A DNA stretch of 64,000 nucleotides, taken from NCBI RefSeq assembly GCF_020171805.1, contig NZ_JAIVAF010000001.1:1302001-1366000 (forward strand), in the 5' to 3' direction. Both the position numbers and the translations under genes were made by a program. The DNA is from Guptibacillus algicola. GTDB lineage: Bacteria; Bacillota; Bacilli; Bacillales; Guptibacillaceae. Each line of letters starts with the position of its first letter. Positions within the stretch are counted from its first letter, which is position 1. This document shows, in pieces, positions 26,699-34,778 of the stretch. The notes beneath the pieces are model-generated. The model was not told the DNA's origin. It was given only the letters and a program-made list of their open reading frames with translations, and searched no databases.

Positions 26699-27355
26699 AT
26701 GACAAAACGGAGAAATGAAGAACTAGCTTATGAGAAAGTGAAGCGCGCCATCATGCTCAAGAAGCTGAATCCAGATCAACGCGTAACAGAAGATTGGTTA
26801 AGTCAGGAACTGAAGATGAGTCGCACACCTATACGATCTGCATTCAAACGTCTTGAAAGTGAGGGACTTCTTACACTTATCCCACACCGAGGGGCATTTG
26901 TTTGTAACCCTTCTGATAAAGAGCTAGAAGATGTGTTTCATCTCAGAGTCGTCATCGAACGCTATGCCGCTCAATTAGCAATTGAAAACATGTCAGATGA
27001 TGATGTCGATCATATGGAGGCATTATTGAAACAAGAGTTAGAAGCATACGAATCCAAAGACTTCGAGGCCTTCCTCCAAATCAACTGCCTCATCCATTCG
27101 TTCCCTGCTAAACTCTCAAACAATACATTCCTCCTTCAAGAGATAGAGAGATTAAATCAATGGTCCGATTGCTACCTGATCTTGAAAGACGAATTTTACA
27201 CCATACCAACTGAAGAAGCGAAGTCGATCCCAGAACATCATGCGATCTTAGAAGCTTTTCGAAACCGAAATGTAGACAAGATGTGCGATGCGATTGAAAC
27301 TCACTTACTTTCAACGCTCGACGACTTGTCTGAACGTAAATCTATTTTTAGCTAA
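26699..27355 (+). CDS. GntR-family (FCD/FadR subgroup) transcriptional regulator
   Basis: About 218 residues. The N-terminal winged helix shows AYEKVKRAIMLKKLNPDQRVTEDWLSQELKMSRTPIRSAFKRLESEGLL (written here only as landmark blocks: VTEDWLSQELKMSRTPIR) and PHRGAFV. The C-terminal helical FCD domain carries ELEDVFHLRVVIE and paired His residues (NCLIHSF, PEHHAIL) that often bind metal and an organic acid. ATG 26699 has GAGGG upstream. It directly precedes the aminotransferase and permease genes and probably regulates them. Confidence 0.8.
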   Translation: MTKRRNEELAYEKVKRAIMLKKLNPDQRVTEDWLSQELKMSRTPIRSAFKRLESEGLLTLIPHRGAFVCNPSDKELEDVFHLRVVIERYAAQLAIENMSDDDVDHMEALLKQELEAYESKDFEAFLQINCLIHSFPAKLSNNTFLLQEIERLNQWSDCYLILKDEFYTIPTEEAKSIPEHHAILEAFRNRNVDKMCDAIETHLLSTLDDLSERKSIFS

Positions 27356-27368
27356 GGAGAGATTTTCT

Positions 27369-28727
27369 ATGAGACATGCATCGATCAATACCCCTCTTCC
27401 AGGGCCAAAAGCTAGTGACCTATTAGAACGCAGGAAAAAAATCGTTCCTGACGCGGTTAGTTACGGCATTCCAACCTTTGCTAGAGAAGCACATGGCGCA
27501 AAAGTTACGGACGTCGATGGCAATACGTTTATAGACTTTGCTGGGGCCATCGGTACGATCAACGTTGGCCACTGCCATCCAAAAGTGAAGGATGCGCTTC
27601 ATGATCAAGTAGAAAAATACATCCACACTGGCTTCAACGTCATGATGTATGAGCCATACATTGCGTTAGCTGAGAAGTTAGCAGAGCTTGCTCCAGGGTC
27701 TCACGATAAAAAAGTCCTCTTACAAAACAGCGGAGCTGAAGCAGTAGAAAATGCAGTGAAAATCGCTAGAAAATACACAGGACGCCAAGCGATCGTCACG
27801 TTCGCAAACGCTTTCCATGGTCGAACGCTTATGACGATGTCGATGACAAGTAAGGTAAAGCCTTATAAATTTGGCTTTGGTCCGTTTGCGCCAGAAGTTT
27901 ATAAAGCCCCTTTCCCTTATGCTTATCGCCGTCCTGATAATATGACTGAAAAAGAGTACAGTGATTTCATGATCGATCAGTTTAAAGACTTTCTTTTAAA
28001 AGAAGTTGCACCAGAAACAATCGCCGCTGTCGTAATGGAACCAATTCAAGGAGAAGGCGGATTCATCGTACCTGACAAAGCGTTTGTACAGACGGTAAAA
28101 GAATTATGTGCTGAACACGGTATTCTTTTTGTCGCTGATGAAATTCAAACAGGTTTCGCTCGAACGGGTGCCTATTTTGCTTCCGAGCACTTTGACATCG
28201 TTCCTGACCTCATCACCGTTTCGAAATCACTTGGTGCTGGAATGCCAATTAGTGGTGTAATCGGACGGAAAGAAATGATGGATGCTGCTAACGCAGGGGA
28301 ACTCGGTGGAACGTACAGTGGAAATCCACTTGGGTGTCGAGCTGCTCTTGCTGCAATCGATATTATTGAAGAGGAAAAGTTGAACGATCGTGCAAACGAA
28401 ATCGGACAAAAAGTAAAAGAGACATTCCATACCTTATCAGGAGAAGTTGATTGTATTGGCGACATTCGAGGAATTGGCGCGATGGTAGCGGTTGAAATCG
28501 TGAGCGACTTAGAAAAGAAAACACCCGCAAAGAGTTTAGCAGCTCAAATGATTTCTACCGCTCAACAACAGGGTCTTCTCGTTCTCGGAGCTGGCGTCTA
28601 TGGAAATGTCATCCGCTTTCTCATGCCACTCGTTATTACGGATGAAGAACTTGATGAAGGCTTATCCATCATTGAAAGCGCTGTCCGAACTGTCTGGAAT
28701 ACCACGTTAGTTACTTCGAATGAATAG
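27369..28727 (+). CDS. gabT: Class III aminotransferase, 4-aminobutyrate aminotransferase-like
   Basis: About 453 residues. PLP-enzyme motifs: QNSGAEAVENAVKIAR, FHGRTLMTMSMT, EPIQGEGGFIVP, ADEIQTGFARTG and SKSLGAGMPISGVIG with the PLP lysine. This set is characteristic of GabT, which converts GABA and 2-oxoglutarate to succinate semialdehyde and glutamate. ATG 27369 has AAGGAGA at a good distance; a longer in-frame start overlaps the GntR gene and is unlikely. The neighbouring permease and the semialdehyde dehydrogenase at 36.2 kb support a role in GABA breakdown. Confidence 0.85.
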   Translation: MRHASINTPLPGPKASDLLERRKKIVPDAVSYGIPTFAREAHGAKVTDVDGNTFIDFAGAIGTINVGHCHPKVKDALHDQVEKYIHTGFNVMMYEPYIALAEKLAELAPGSHDKKVLLQNSGAEAVENAVKIARKYTGRQAIVTFANAFHGRTLMTMSMTSKVKPYKFGFGPFAPEVYKAPFPYAYRRPDNMTEKEYSDFMIDQFKDFLLKEVAPETIAAVVMEPIQGEGGFIVPDKAFVQTVKELCAEHGILFVADEIQTGFARTGAYFASEHFDIVPDLITVSKSLGAGMPISGVIGRKEMMDAANAGELGGTYSGNPLGCRAALAAIDIIEEEKLNDRANEIGQKVKETFHTLSGEVDCIGDIRGIGAMVAVEIVSDLEKKTPAKSLAAQMISTAQQQGLLVLGAGVYGNVIRFLMPLVITDEELDEGLSIIESAVRTVWNTTLVTSNE

Positions 28728-28739
28728 GAGGAATCAAGT

Positions 28740-30131
28740 ATGCAAGAAGAACAAAAGTTAAAGAAGGTTCTATCAAGATTCGACCTCCTCTTCCTTGCTC
28801 TAGGAGCCATGCTCGGTTGGGGATGGGTCGTATTATCTGGAACATGGATTACATCTGCTGGTTCATTTGGAGCCGTCATCGCTTTTGCGATCGGAGGATT
28901 TTTGGTTATCTGCGTTGGGTTGAACTATGCCGAACTCGCCTCCGCCATGCCAAAGGCTGGTGGAGAACACGAGTATGTTCATCGGGCACTCGGTGAAAAC
29001 ATGTCCTTTATCGCTTCATGGGCGATAACACTAGGCTATGTATCAGTCGCAACGTTTGAAGCTGTAGCGTTACCTACTGTTATCGACTATCTCATTCCCG
29101 ATTACCAGTCTGGCTATTTATGGACCGTTGCAGGATGGGATGTGCATCTAAATTGGGTGTTGATCGGAACAGGCGGAGCGCTCATCATCACAGCGATTAA
29201 TTACATAGGTCTTAAGCAAGCCGCTGCGATGCAGACGTTTTTCACGATCCTCATTATTGGTGTAGGACTTCTATTAATCTTTGGATCAGGTCTACACGGC
29301 GATCCATCAAACCTCGCTCCCACTTTCGTAGGAGGAGCAGGTGGAATCATGACCGTTCTCGTGATGGTTCCATTTCTATTCGTAGGTTTCGATGTCATTC
29401 CACAGGTTGCCGAAGAAGCCAACTTGCCGCAACGCCAAATCGGAATGTTTCTAGTCGTTTCCGTAATCGGGGCAATCTTGTTTTACCTTGCGATTGCCCT
29501 TGGTGTAGGACTCGGACTCAACCAAGAGCAACTAGCTGTCACTGAACTCGCTTCAGCTGACGCGATCGCGAGCTTATTTGGATCAGACTTATTCGCTCAA
29601 ATTTTAATCATCGGTGGTGTAGCTGGTATCATCACGAGCTGGAACTCGTTCATCATCGGAGGAAGTCGCGTGCTTTATGCGATGGCTCAGTCCGGCATGC
29701 TTCCAGCTTGGTTTGGACGTTTGCATCCCAAATTTAACACGCCTTCAAACGCCGTTCTGTTCATCGGCATTCTGTCTATGCTCGCACCCCTTCTAGGAAG
29801 ATCAGCGCTCGTTTGGATCGTTGACGCTGGTGGACTTGGAATCGTTGTCGCTTATTTCCTTGTTGCTCTTTCATTCCTTGTTCTTCGTAAAAGAGAACCG
29901 AACATGGAACGACCGTTCCGTGCAGCGAAATCTCCTGTCTACGGATATCTCGCACTTGTGCTAAGCTTCGGATTCATCACACTCTATTTACCAGGCATGC
30001 CAGCCTCCCTCATCTGGCCATACGAATGGATTATGTTCGCAGGTTGGGCAATAGTAGGATTGTTTTTCTTCATGAGAATGAGGAAAGGTGTATATAAACA
30101 AGTAAGTACAGAGAAAAGTGAAACGCTCTAA
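28740..30131 (+). CDS. APC-family amino acid permease
   Basis: 463 residues with 12 membrane helices. Helix 1 holds LALGAMLGWGWVVLSGTWI, the APC substrate-binding GxG-type break; NYAELASAMPKAGGEHEYVHRALG is the classic loop after helix 2. It imports an amino acid with H+ or Na+. AGGAGG 7 nt upstream of ATG, and only 12 nt after gabT, so it is co-transcribed. GABA is the obvious candidate substrate by context, but other amines are possible. Confidence 0.8.
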   Translation: MQEEQKLKKVLSRFDLLFLALGAMLGWGWVVLSGTWITSAGSFGAVIAFAIGGFLVICVGLNYAELASAMPKAGGEHEYVHRALGENMSFIASWAITLGYVSVATFEAVALPTVIDYLIPDYQSGYLWTVAGWDVHLNWVLIGTGGALIITAINYIGLKQAAAMQTFFTILIIGVGLLLIFGSGLHGDPSNLAPTFVGGAGGIMTVLVMVPFLFVGFDVIPQVAEEANLPQRQIGMFLVVSVIGAILFYLAIALGVGLGLNQEQLAVTELASADAIASLFGSDLFAQILIIGGVAGIITSWNSFIIGGSRVLYAMAQSGMLPAWFGRLHPKFNTPSNAVLFIGILSMLAPLLGRSALVWIVDAGGLGIVVAYFLVALSFLVLRKREPNMERPFRAAKSPVYGYLALVLSFGFITLYLPGMPASLIWPYEWIMFAGWAIVGLFFFMRMRKGVYKQVSTEKSETL

Positions 30132-30135
30132 GGCA

Positions 30136-30170
30136 AGGCACGTGCCTGGTACCACCCGCTTTATGTCGAA
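30136..30170 (-). repeat. Dispersed REP-like repeat, copy 8
   Basis: GCACGTGCCTGGTACCACCC...ATGTCGAA, between the permease stop and its terminator. Reverse complement gives TTCGACATAAAGCGGGTGGTACC in the family order. Confidence 0.7.
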
Positions 30171-30203
30171 TAGCTTCAGCCAAGTCGGCTGAAGCTATTT
30201 TTC
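30170..30203 (+). terminator. Terminator after the amino acid permease
   Basis: ATAGCTTCAGCC/GGCTGAAGCTAT stem with 5-nt loop and TTTTCTAT tail. Confidence 0.85.
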
Positions 30204-30246
30204 TATATTTATCTATTGAACGCCATCAAGTTCATTTAACATACAA

Positions 30247-30263
30247 GAGGCACCTGTCTCCCC
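30247..30263 (-). repeat. Dispersed REP-like repeat, copy 9 (partial)
   Basis: GAGGCACCTGTCTCCCC, a core-only fragment lacking a clear TTCGACA arm, just past the stop of the NERD-domain gene. Confidence 0.45.
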
Positions 30264-30265
30264 AC

Positions 30266-31105
30266 CTACTGCACAGACCTTATAGCGCGGTAAAACCCAT
30301 CAGAATAATCCCGATCACATTCCAACAGTAACCTAGCGAGCTCATCGCTCGTCTTTCTTGTGATCTTCCCTTGATTCGCTTTCCTCACATAATGAATGAA
30401 ATCATGGATCCTAAAAATCGGGCACTTATCATCCTGCTTGCCCATCCAAACTCCTTGAGAATTTGTCATAATCACAACAGGCTCGACTTTATAATGATGC
30501 CCATAACTCCTCAAATACTTCCTTAGGTGAACCGCATGGTAGATCGATTGCCCCTGAGGATTCTTAACGATCGTTTTCTTCGTAACATTTCCTCTACTAT
30601 TGTATGGATACCATAGCCACCCTTCTCGATGTGGATAGAACCTTCCAGTGATGTCTTTGGTTTCAATACAATAGATTTTATCTGGACCAATTAGAACATG
30701 ATCGATTTGCGTGCCATTTCGCCCATTCGGTATGACAAGGTCATTCAACAACGTAAACGTATCCGGTAGCCAACCTTCTATAACATCAGATACCTTGCTT
30801 TCCCCTTCTTCTCCTGGCTGGATTTGGATGTGATGATTCAATTGCTTTAGTTGAATTCTTTGTCCTCCACATACCTTTCGTAAGACAAGCTCCCTACCTA
30901 CAAACCACCCTAATATAAATCCGATTGGGAAAACAAAAAACAAGGCAATACCCATTGCCATCATCCAAAGAATAGATTGAAAGAGTAGATCCTTCTTATT
31001 TTCTCGTTTGACCCGTTCAATCTCTCCTTCCAATCTTCTTTTCATAAAAAGTGATTCTTCCCTAGTTTTTTGAAGAATCGTGTCCCTTTTAGCTACCCTT
31101 GCCAT
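30266..31105 (-). CDS. Membrane-associated NERD-domain protein
   Basis: About 279 residues. A basic N-terminal coiled-coil-like stretch (residues ~5-40), then a hydrophobic segment (LLFQSILWMMAMGIALFFVF) and a nuclease-related domain: GEEGESKVSDVIEGWLP, GTQIDHVLIGPDKIYCIETK, with the acidic and Lys residues of the restriction-endonuclease-like fold. NERD proteins are thought to process DNA or to support signalling; the function is unproven. ATG 31105 has AAAGGTG 6 nt upstream; the longer frame to 31243 is AT-rich and unlikely. Single gene. Confidence 0.75.
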   Translation of the reverse strand: MARVAKRDTILQKTREESLFMKRRLEGEIERVKRENKKDLLFQSILWMMAMGIALFFVFPIGFILGWFVGRELVLRKVCGGQRIQLKQLNHHIQIQPGEEGESKVSDVIEGWLPDTFTLLNDLVIPNGRNGTQIDHVLIGPDKIYCIETKDITGRFYPHREGWLWYPYNSRGNVTKKTIVKNPQGQSIYHAVHLRKYLRSYGHHYKVEPVVIMTNSQGVWMGKQDDKCPIFRIHDFIHYVRKANQGKITRKTSDELARLLLECDRDYSDGFYRAIRSVQ

Positions 31106-31296
31106 ATCGTCACCTTTTCTGAATTTGTATAGGAATCTACTTGCATTTATATAAGTATCAAATAAATATAGAGCACTATGTGTCACCTTGCTCCTTCCAT
31201 TATTAGTATACTTATCTATCAAATAAATGTATATATATTCCAATAATATTGATAGTTACATGATAGGCCTTCCTAAAAAACAATGTACATAACAAC

Positions 31297-31325
31297 GAAA
31301 ACGAGCCGCACTTTTATGCGACTCG
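31297..31325 (-). terminator. Terminator of the small secreted peptide gene
   Basis: CGAG-C-CGCA/TGCG-A-CTCG hairpin with TTTTCG tail on the minus strand, about 40 nt after the stop at 31363. Confidence 0.7.
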
Positions 31326-31362
31326 CTCCTCTATCAACAATTTATTACTATCTCTCGATCAA

Positions 31363-31536
31363 TTAACCCGTAACTTGGTCGTCATTTCCACCAGGTGTAT
31401 GTTGAGGTGGGAGGTCTTTATCACTGAAATCTGGGCCACCAATCGCAACCGCTACATTTACTCCTGTATAATCTGCTTGAACAACGCTGAATAGAAATCC
31501 TGTGACAAGCAGTATGTTCACTATAACCTTCTTCAT
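31363..31536 (-). CDS. Small secreted peptide, Phr-like pheromone precursor candidate
   Basis: 57 residues, too short for usual ORF lists. MKK start, hydrophobic segment (VIVNILLVTGFLFSVV) with probable cleavage after QA, then a short polar C-terminal part with PPQHTPGGNDDQVTG. GGGGAA lies about 8 nt before the ATG and a hairpin terminator follows. The size and layout (signal peptide plus ~35-residue acidic tail) match Phr/NprX-type pro-peptides, but no Rap or other RRNPP receptor gene is adjacent, so it may be an orphan pheromone or simply a small secreted peptide. Confidence 0.6.
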   Translation of the reverse strand: MKKVIVNILLVTGFLFSVVQADYTGVNVAVAIGGPDFSDKDLPPQHTPGGNDDQVTG

Positions 31537-31831
31537 CCTTATTTCCCCTTTTTTCCCTCTATTTATAAAGCATATAGTATTTAGTCTATAACTCTCTTTA
31601 CTTTATCTGCATATTTATTGAGAGAATATTACAAGCATTCAACCATACCCAAGCTTACATATTCTTCTATTTTCTTTTTTAAATATAACTCTAGGCATAT
31701 TTTCACCAAAAATGCTAAGGGAATGAAAAGCTGCCACATCATATTTTCCTCTCACTCCTACTCACATCAACATGCTTCTCCCCCCATCATGTTAAACTAA
31801 CACCAAGCAAACTCTTCTGGAGGTTACAATC

Positions 31832-33433
31832 ATGCAGATCCTCGCAACAGATAAAATCGAACAAGCGATTGAGTTATTCGCAAATGAAGACGTTCAGGCT
31901 TTGGAAGTTATCGATGAAAATGGCGCATCACTTGGTCTTATCGAAGTGGAAGAAATGGTTCGCGCTCTACAAGAAGACGAAGGCAGTACATCGATTGGAC
32001 ACATCTTAGAAACGATTGCTAAGAATCATCACCCTATACAAGAACACAGCATAAACCAAAATCAGTATACTGCGTTACTCGAAGATCCGGTTTTCAATGA
32101 TATTATCAATTCTTTATATGATGGTGTGTTCATTACGAACGGTGAAGGCATACCTGTCATAGTCAACGAGTCCTACGAACGAATTACGGGTCTGAAAAAG
32201 GAGCAAGTTATCGGTTATCATATGGAAGATCTCATTAAAGCAGGCTATATCTCAAAATCAGCCTCGTTGCAGGTTTTAAAAGAAAAGAAGCCGATTACAT
32301 TGATGCAGACGATTTCGAACGGGAGAAAAATCATCGTTTCCGGCACCCCTATTTTTACGCCTGACGACGAGATTCTATATATCGTAAACAGCGTTCGAGA
32401 TATCACAGAACTATTGAAATTGAAGCTTCAGATTGACGAACTTCAGGATTTGAGAAACCTTAGACAAAATTCTAAAACAACGCTGAATCAACCAGATCAT
32501 TCATCGATTTACTTTGGCGAAACGATGAGTGAATTGTTTTCTCTCATCAAAAGGGCTTCGAAGACAGATACGAAGATCCTTTTACAGGGGGAAACCGGTG
32601 TTGGAAAAACGATGATCGCAAAATACATTCACGAACATTCAAAGCGATCCGAAGGAAGTTTCTTAGAGCTGAATTGCGGAGCCTTTCCACCGAATCTTAT
32701 TGAGGCTGAATTATTCGGGTACGAAGCCGGAGCCTTTACTGGTGCTCTAACGAAAGGGAAAAAAGGGCTCTTAGATGTCGCAGACAATGGCACGTTGTTT
32801 TTAGACGAAATCGGAGACCTTCCTTTAGAAGTACAGATCAAGTTATTAAAAGTCATCGAAGACCAGGCGTTTATTCCAATTGGATCTTCTAAATTAAAGC
32901 ATGTTGATGTACGCATCATCGCTGCCTCTCATAAGAATTTGAAGAAATTAGTAGGTGAAGGGCTTTTTCGAGAAGATCTCTACTATCGACTTAGCGTCGT
33001 TCCACTCGAAATCCCTCCTTTACGATACCGTAGAGAAGAAATTATACCGTTAGCGCAACATTTTCTTGAACGCTTTAACGAGGAGTATGATGTAGATCAC
33101 TCCTTGAGTATTGAAGCACTGGACATGTTACATGAGTATGATTGGCCAGGTAATATACGAGAACTTAAGAATGTCATAGAACGCTTAGTGGTCTTGACAC
33201 CTCACCCCAAAATTCAGTTGGCAGATTTACCAAATGACTTACTCCATTTCAAAAGTGACCACCTAAATTCTGAACGTGATGAAATCATTCCACTAAAGAA
33301 AGCACTTGAACAAGTTGAACGTGATTTAATTATGAGAGCGATGAGGAAGTACAAGACCACAAGGAAAGCGGCCGAAATTCTTGAAGTGAGTCAATCGACC
33401 ATCGTACAAAAAATGAAAAAGTGGGAGCAATGA
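31832..33433 (+). CDS. Sigma-54-dependent enhancer-binding regulator with PAS sensor
   Basis: 533 residues. Residues 1-70 resemble a CBS-type half domain; residues ~90-205 form a PAS domain (DGVFITNGEGIPVIVNESYERITG) with a coiled segment after it. The AAA+ domain has Walker A GETGVGKT (253-260), GAFTGA (300-305, contact with sigma-54), FLDEIGDLP (Walker B) and the arginine region LFREDLYYRL. The last ~45 residues are a Fis-type HTH (TTRKAAEILEVSQSTIVQKMKKW). It should activate the sigma-54 promoter at 33552-33567 just downstream. GGAGG precedes the ATG. Confidence 0.9.
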   Translation: MQILATDKIEQAIELFANEDVQALEVIDENGASLGLIEVEEMVRALQEDEGSTSIGHILETIAKNHHPIQEHSINQNQYTALLEDPVFNDIINSLYDGVFITNGEGIPVIVNESYERITGLKKEQVIGYHMEDLIKAGYISKSASLQVLKEKKPITLMQTISNGRKIIVSGTPIFTPDDEILYIVNSVRDITELLKLKLQIDELQDLRNLRQNSKTTLNQPDHSSIYFGETMSELFSLIKRASKTDTKILLQGETGVGKTMIAKYIHEHSKRSEGSFLELNCGAFPPNLIEAELFGYEAGAFTGALTKGKKGLLDVADNGTLFLDEIGDLPLEVQIKLLKVIEDQAFIPIGSSKLKHVDVRIIAASHKNLKKLVGEGLFREDLYYRLSVVPLEIPPLRYRREEIIPLAQHFLERFNEEYDVDHSLSIEALDMLHEYDWPGNIRELKNVIERLVVLTPHPKIQLADLPNDLLHFKSDHLNSERDEIIPLKKALEQVERDLIMRAMRKYKTTRKAAEILEVSQSTIVQKMKKWEQ

Positions 33434-33458
33434 TTAAATATCTAATCATTGTTCTTTT
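33428..33458 (+). terminator. Terminator overlapping the regulator stop
   Basis: CAATGATTA/TAATCATTG stem (one arm includes the stop codon) followed by TTCTTTTTTT. Confidence 0.75.
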
Positions 33459-33459
33459 T

Positions 33460-33479
33460 TTGAGTAGAATACTACTCAA
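33460..33479 (+). promoter_or_regulatory. Candidate enhancer (UAS) of the sigma-54 activator
   Basis: Inverted repeat TTGAGTAG-AATA-CTACTCAA, centred about 84 bp upstream of the -24 GG. Both the symmetry and the distance suit an enhancer-binding protein site. Confidence 0.55.
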
Positions 33480-33551
33480 TTTAAAAGCTTTTTTACAATA
33501 TTTCGAACATAACCCGAAACAAAGCCCTTACAAACAAGGGAACTAATAAGT

Positions 33552-33567
33552 TGGCATGGGAATTGCA
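33552..33567 (+). promoter_or_regulatory. Sigma-54 (-24/-12) promoter
   Basis: TGGCATGGGAATTGCA: GG at 33553-33554 and GC at 33565-33566 with exactly 10 bp between, the invariant sigma-54 spacing. It is 37 nt before the iron alcohol dehydrogenase start at 33604. Confidence 0.85.
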
Positions 33568-33603
33568 ACGTCTATAGACAAATGCTTGAAAGGAGAATGT
33601 CGT

Positions 33604-34752
33604 TTGTCTATCTCAACGTTCAAAATCGCTAACAAATTAATTACTGGTAAAGGGGCGACTGAAAAACTTACAGAAGAAATTAAGCGCTTACAAGTAAAAA
33701 ATCCGCTTATCGTCACAGATGAAATTCTAGAAAAAATAGGGATTGTTGATCAAATCACCCCACTATTAAAAGAGATACAGTATGACGTGTACACAGGGGT
33801 AAAGCCTGATCCCGAACTCACCATTGTTGAAGAATGTACGGGGTTATTTACCGAAGGAAATCATGATGCATTAATCGCAATTGGCGGAGGAAGTGCGATT
33901 GATATCGCAAAAAGCGTTTCAGCATATGCCGGGTATGAAGGTTCATTATCGGATCTTTTTGGGACAGACCTCGTGCCAGAGAAAGGAGCACCGATTATTG
34001 CGCTGCCTACTACAGCTGGAACTGGATCGGAAGTAACCAATATTTCCATTCTATCTGACTCGGAGGCGCAGCTGAAGAAAGGGATCGTAAGTGATCACCT
34101 CCTCCCAGATGTTGCGATCGTAGCACCCGAAATGACGTTAAGCATGCCAAAATCCGTGACAGCTGCAAGTGGAATCGATGCACTCGTGCACGCGATAGAA
34201 GCATATATTTCCGTTCACGCTTCTCCGATTACTGATGCACTTGCGATTCAAGCAATCAAAATGATCTCAGTAAACCTTCCGAAAGCTTATGCAAAAGCCG
34301 ACAACGTCGAAGCTCGAGAACAGATGGCAACAGCGAGCTTAATGGCGGGCATGGCATTTGGAAATGCAGGTGTAGGAGCTGTTCACGCACTCGCTTATCC
34401 TCTAGGTGGTCGGTACCATATTCCGCATGGCGTGAGTAACGCTCTTCTTTTACCTTATGTGATGGAATGGAACAAACTCGCTTGCGTGGAGCGTTTTAGA
34501 GACATCGCGACTGCTTTAGGTGAACAAGTAGAACACCTCTCAGATGCTGACGCTGCGACAAGTGCCGTAGAAGCGATGAAGCGCTTATGCACGTCCGTTA
34601 ACATCCCATCAGGATTGCAATCATTCGATATTCCAGAATCCGCTATTACGGAGATGGCAGAAGACGCGAGCAAGGTGGAACGTTTGCTGAACAATAACCC
34701 TCGTCAACTTAGCAAAGATGATATTGAAGAAATCTATCGATCTGCGTATTAA
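33604..34752 (+). CDS. Iron-containing (group III) alcohol dehydrogenase, 4-hydroxybutyrate dehydrogenase candidate
   Basis: About 382 residues. NAD-binding GGGSAIDIAKSVSAYAG, ALPTTAGTGSEVTN, and the metal-site region GIDALVHAIEAYIS ... HALAYPLGGRYHIPHGVSNALLLP with the His ligands. The start is TTG 33604, with AAAGGAG 8 nt upstream; an ATG at 33556 lies inside the sigma-54 promoter and cannot be the start. First gene of an operon with a permease and a semialdehyde dehydrogenase. This suggests that the substrate is a hydroxy acid such as 4-hydroxybutyrate, oxidised to succinate semialdehyde. The specificity is an inference from context. Confidence 0.85.
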   Translation: MSISTFKIANKLITGKGATEKLTEEIKRLQVKNPLIVTDEILEKIGIVDQITPLLKEIQYDVYTGVKPDPELTIVEECTGLFTEGNHDALIAIGGGSAIDIAKSVSAYAGYEGSLSDLFGTDLVPEKGAPIIALPTTAGTGSEVTNISILSDSEAQLKKGIVSDHLLPDVAIVAPEMTLSMPKSVTAASGIDALVHAIEAYISVHASPITDALAIQAIKMISVNLPKAYAKADNVEAREQMATASLMAGMAFGNAGVGAVHALAYPLGGRYHIPHGVSNALLLPYVMEWNKLACVERFRDIATALGEQVEHLSDADAATSAVEAMKRLCTSVNIPSGLQSFDIPESAITEMAEDASKVERLLNNNPRQLSKDDIEEIYRSAY

Positions 34753-34778
34753 TAATACTGAGATAAGGGGGATTTATT

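Noticed and set aside
33556-33603. ATG 33556 as start of the iron alcohol dehydrogenase
   Set aside because: It lies within the -24/-12 promoter, upstream of the likely transcription start; TTG 33604 has an ideal SD.
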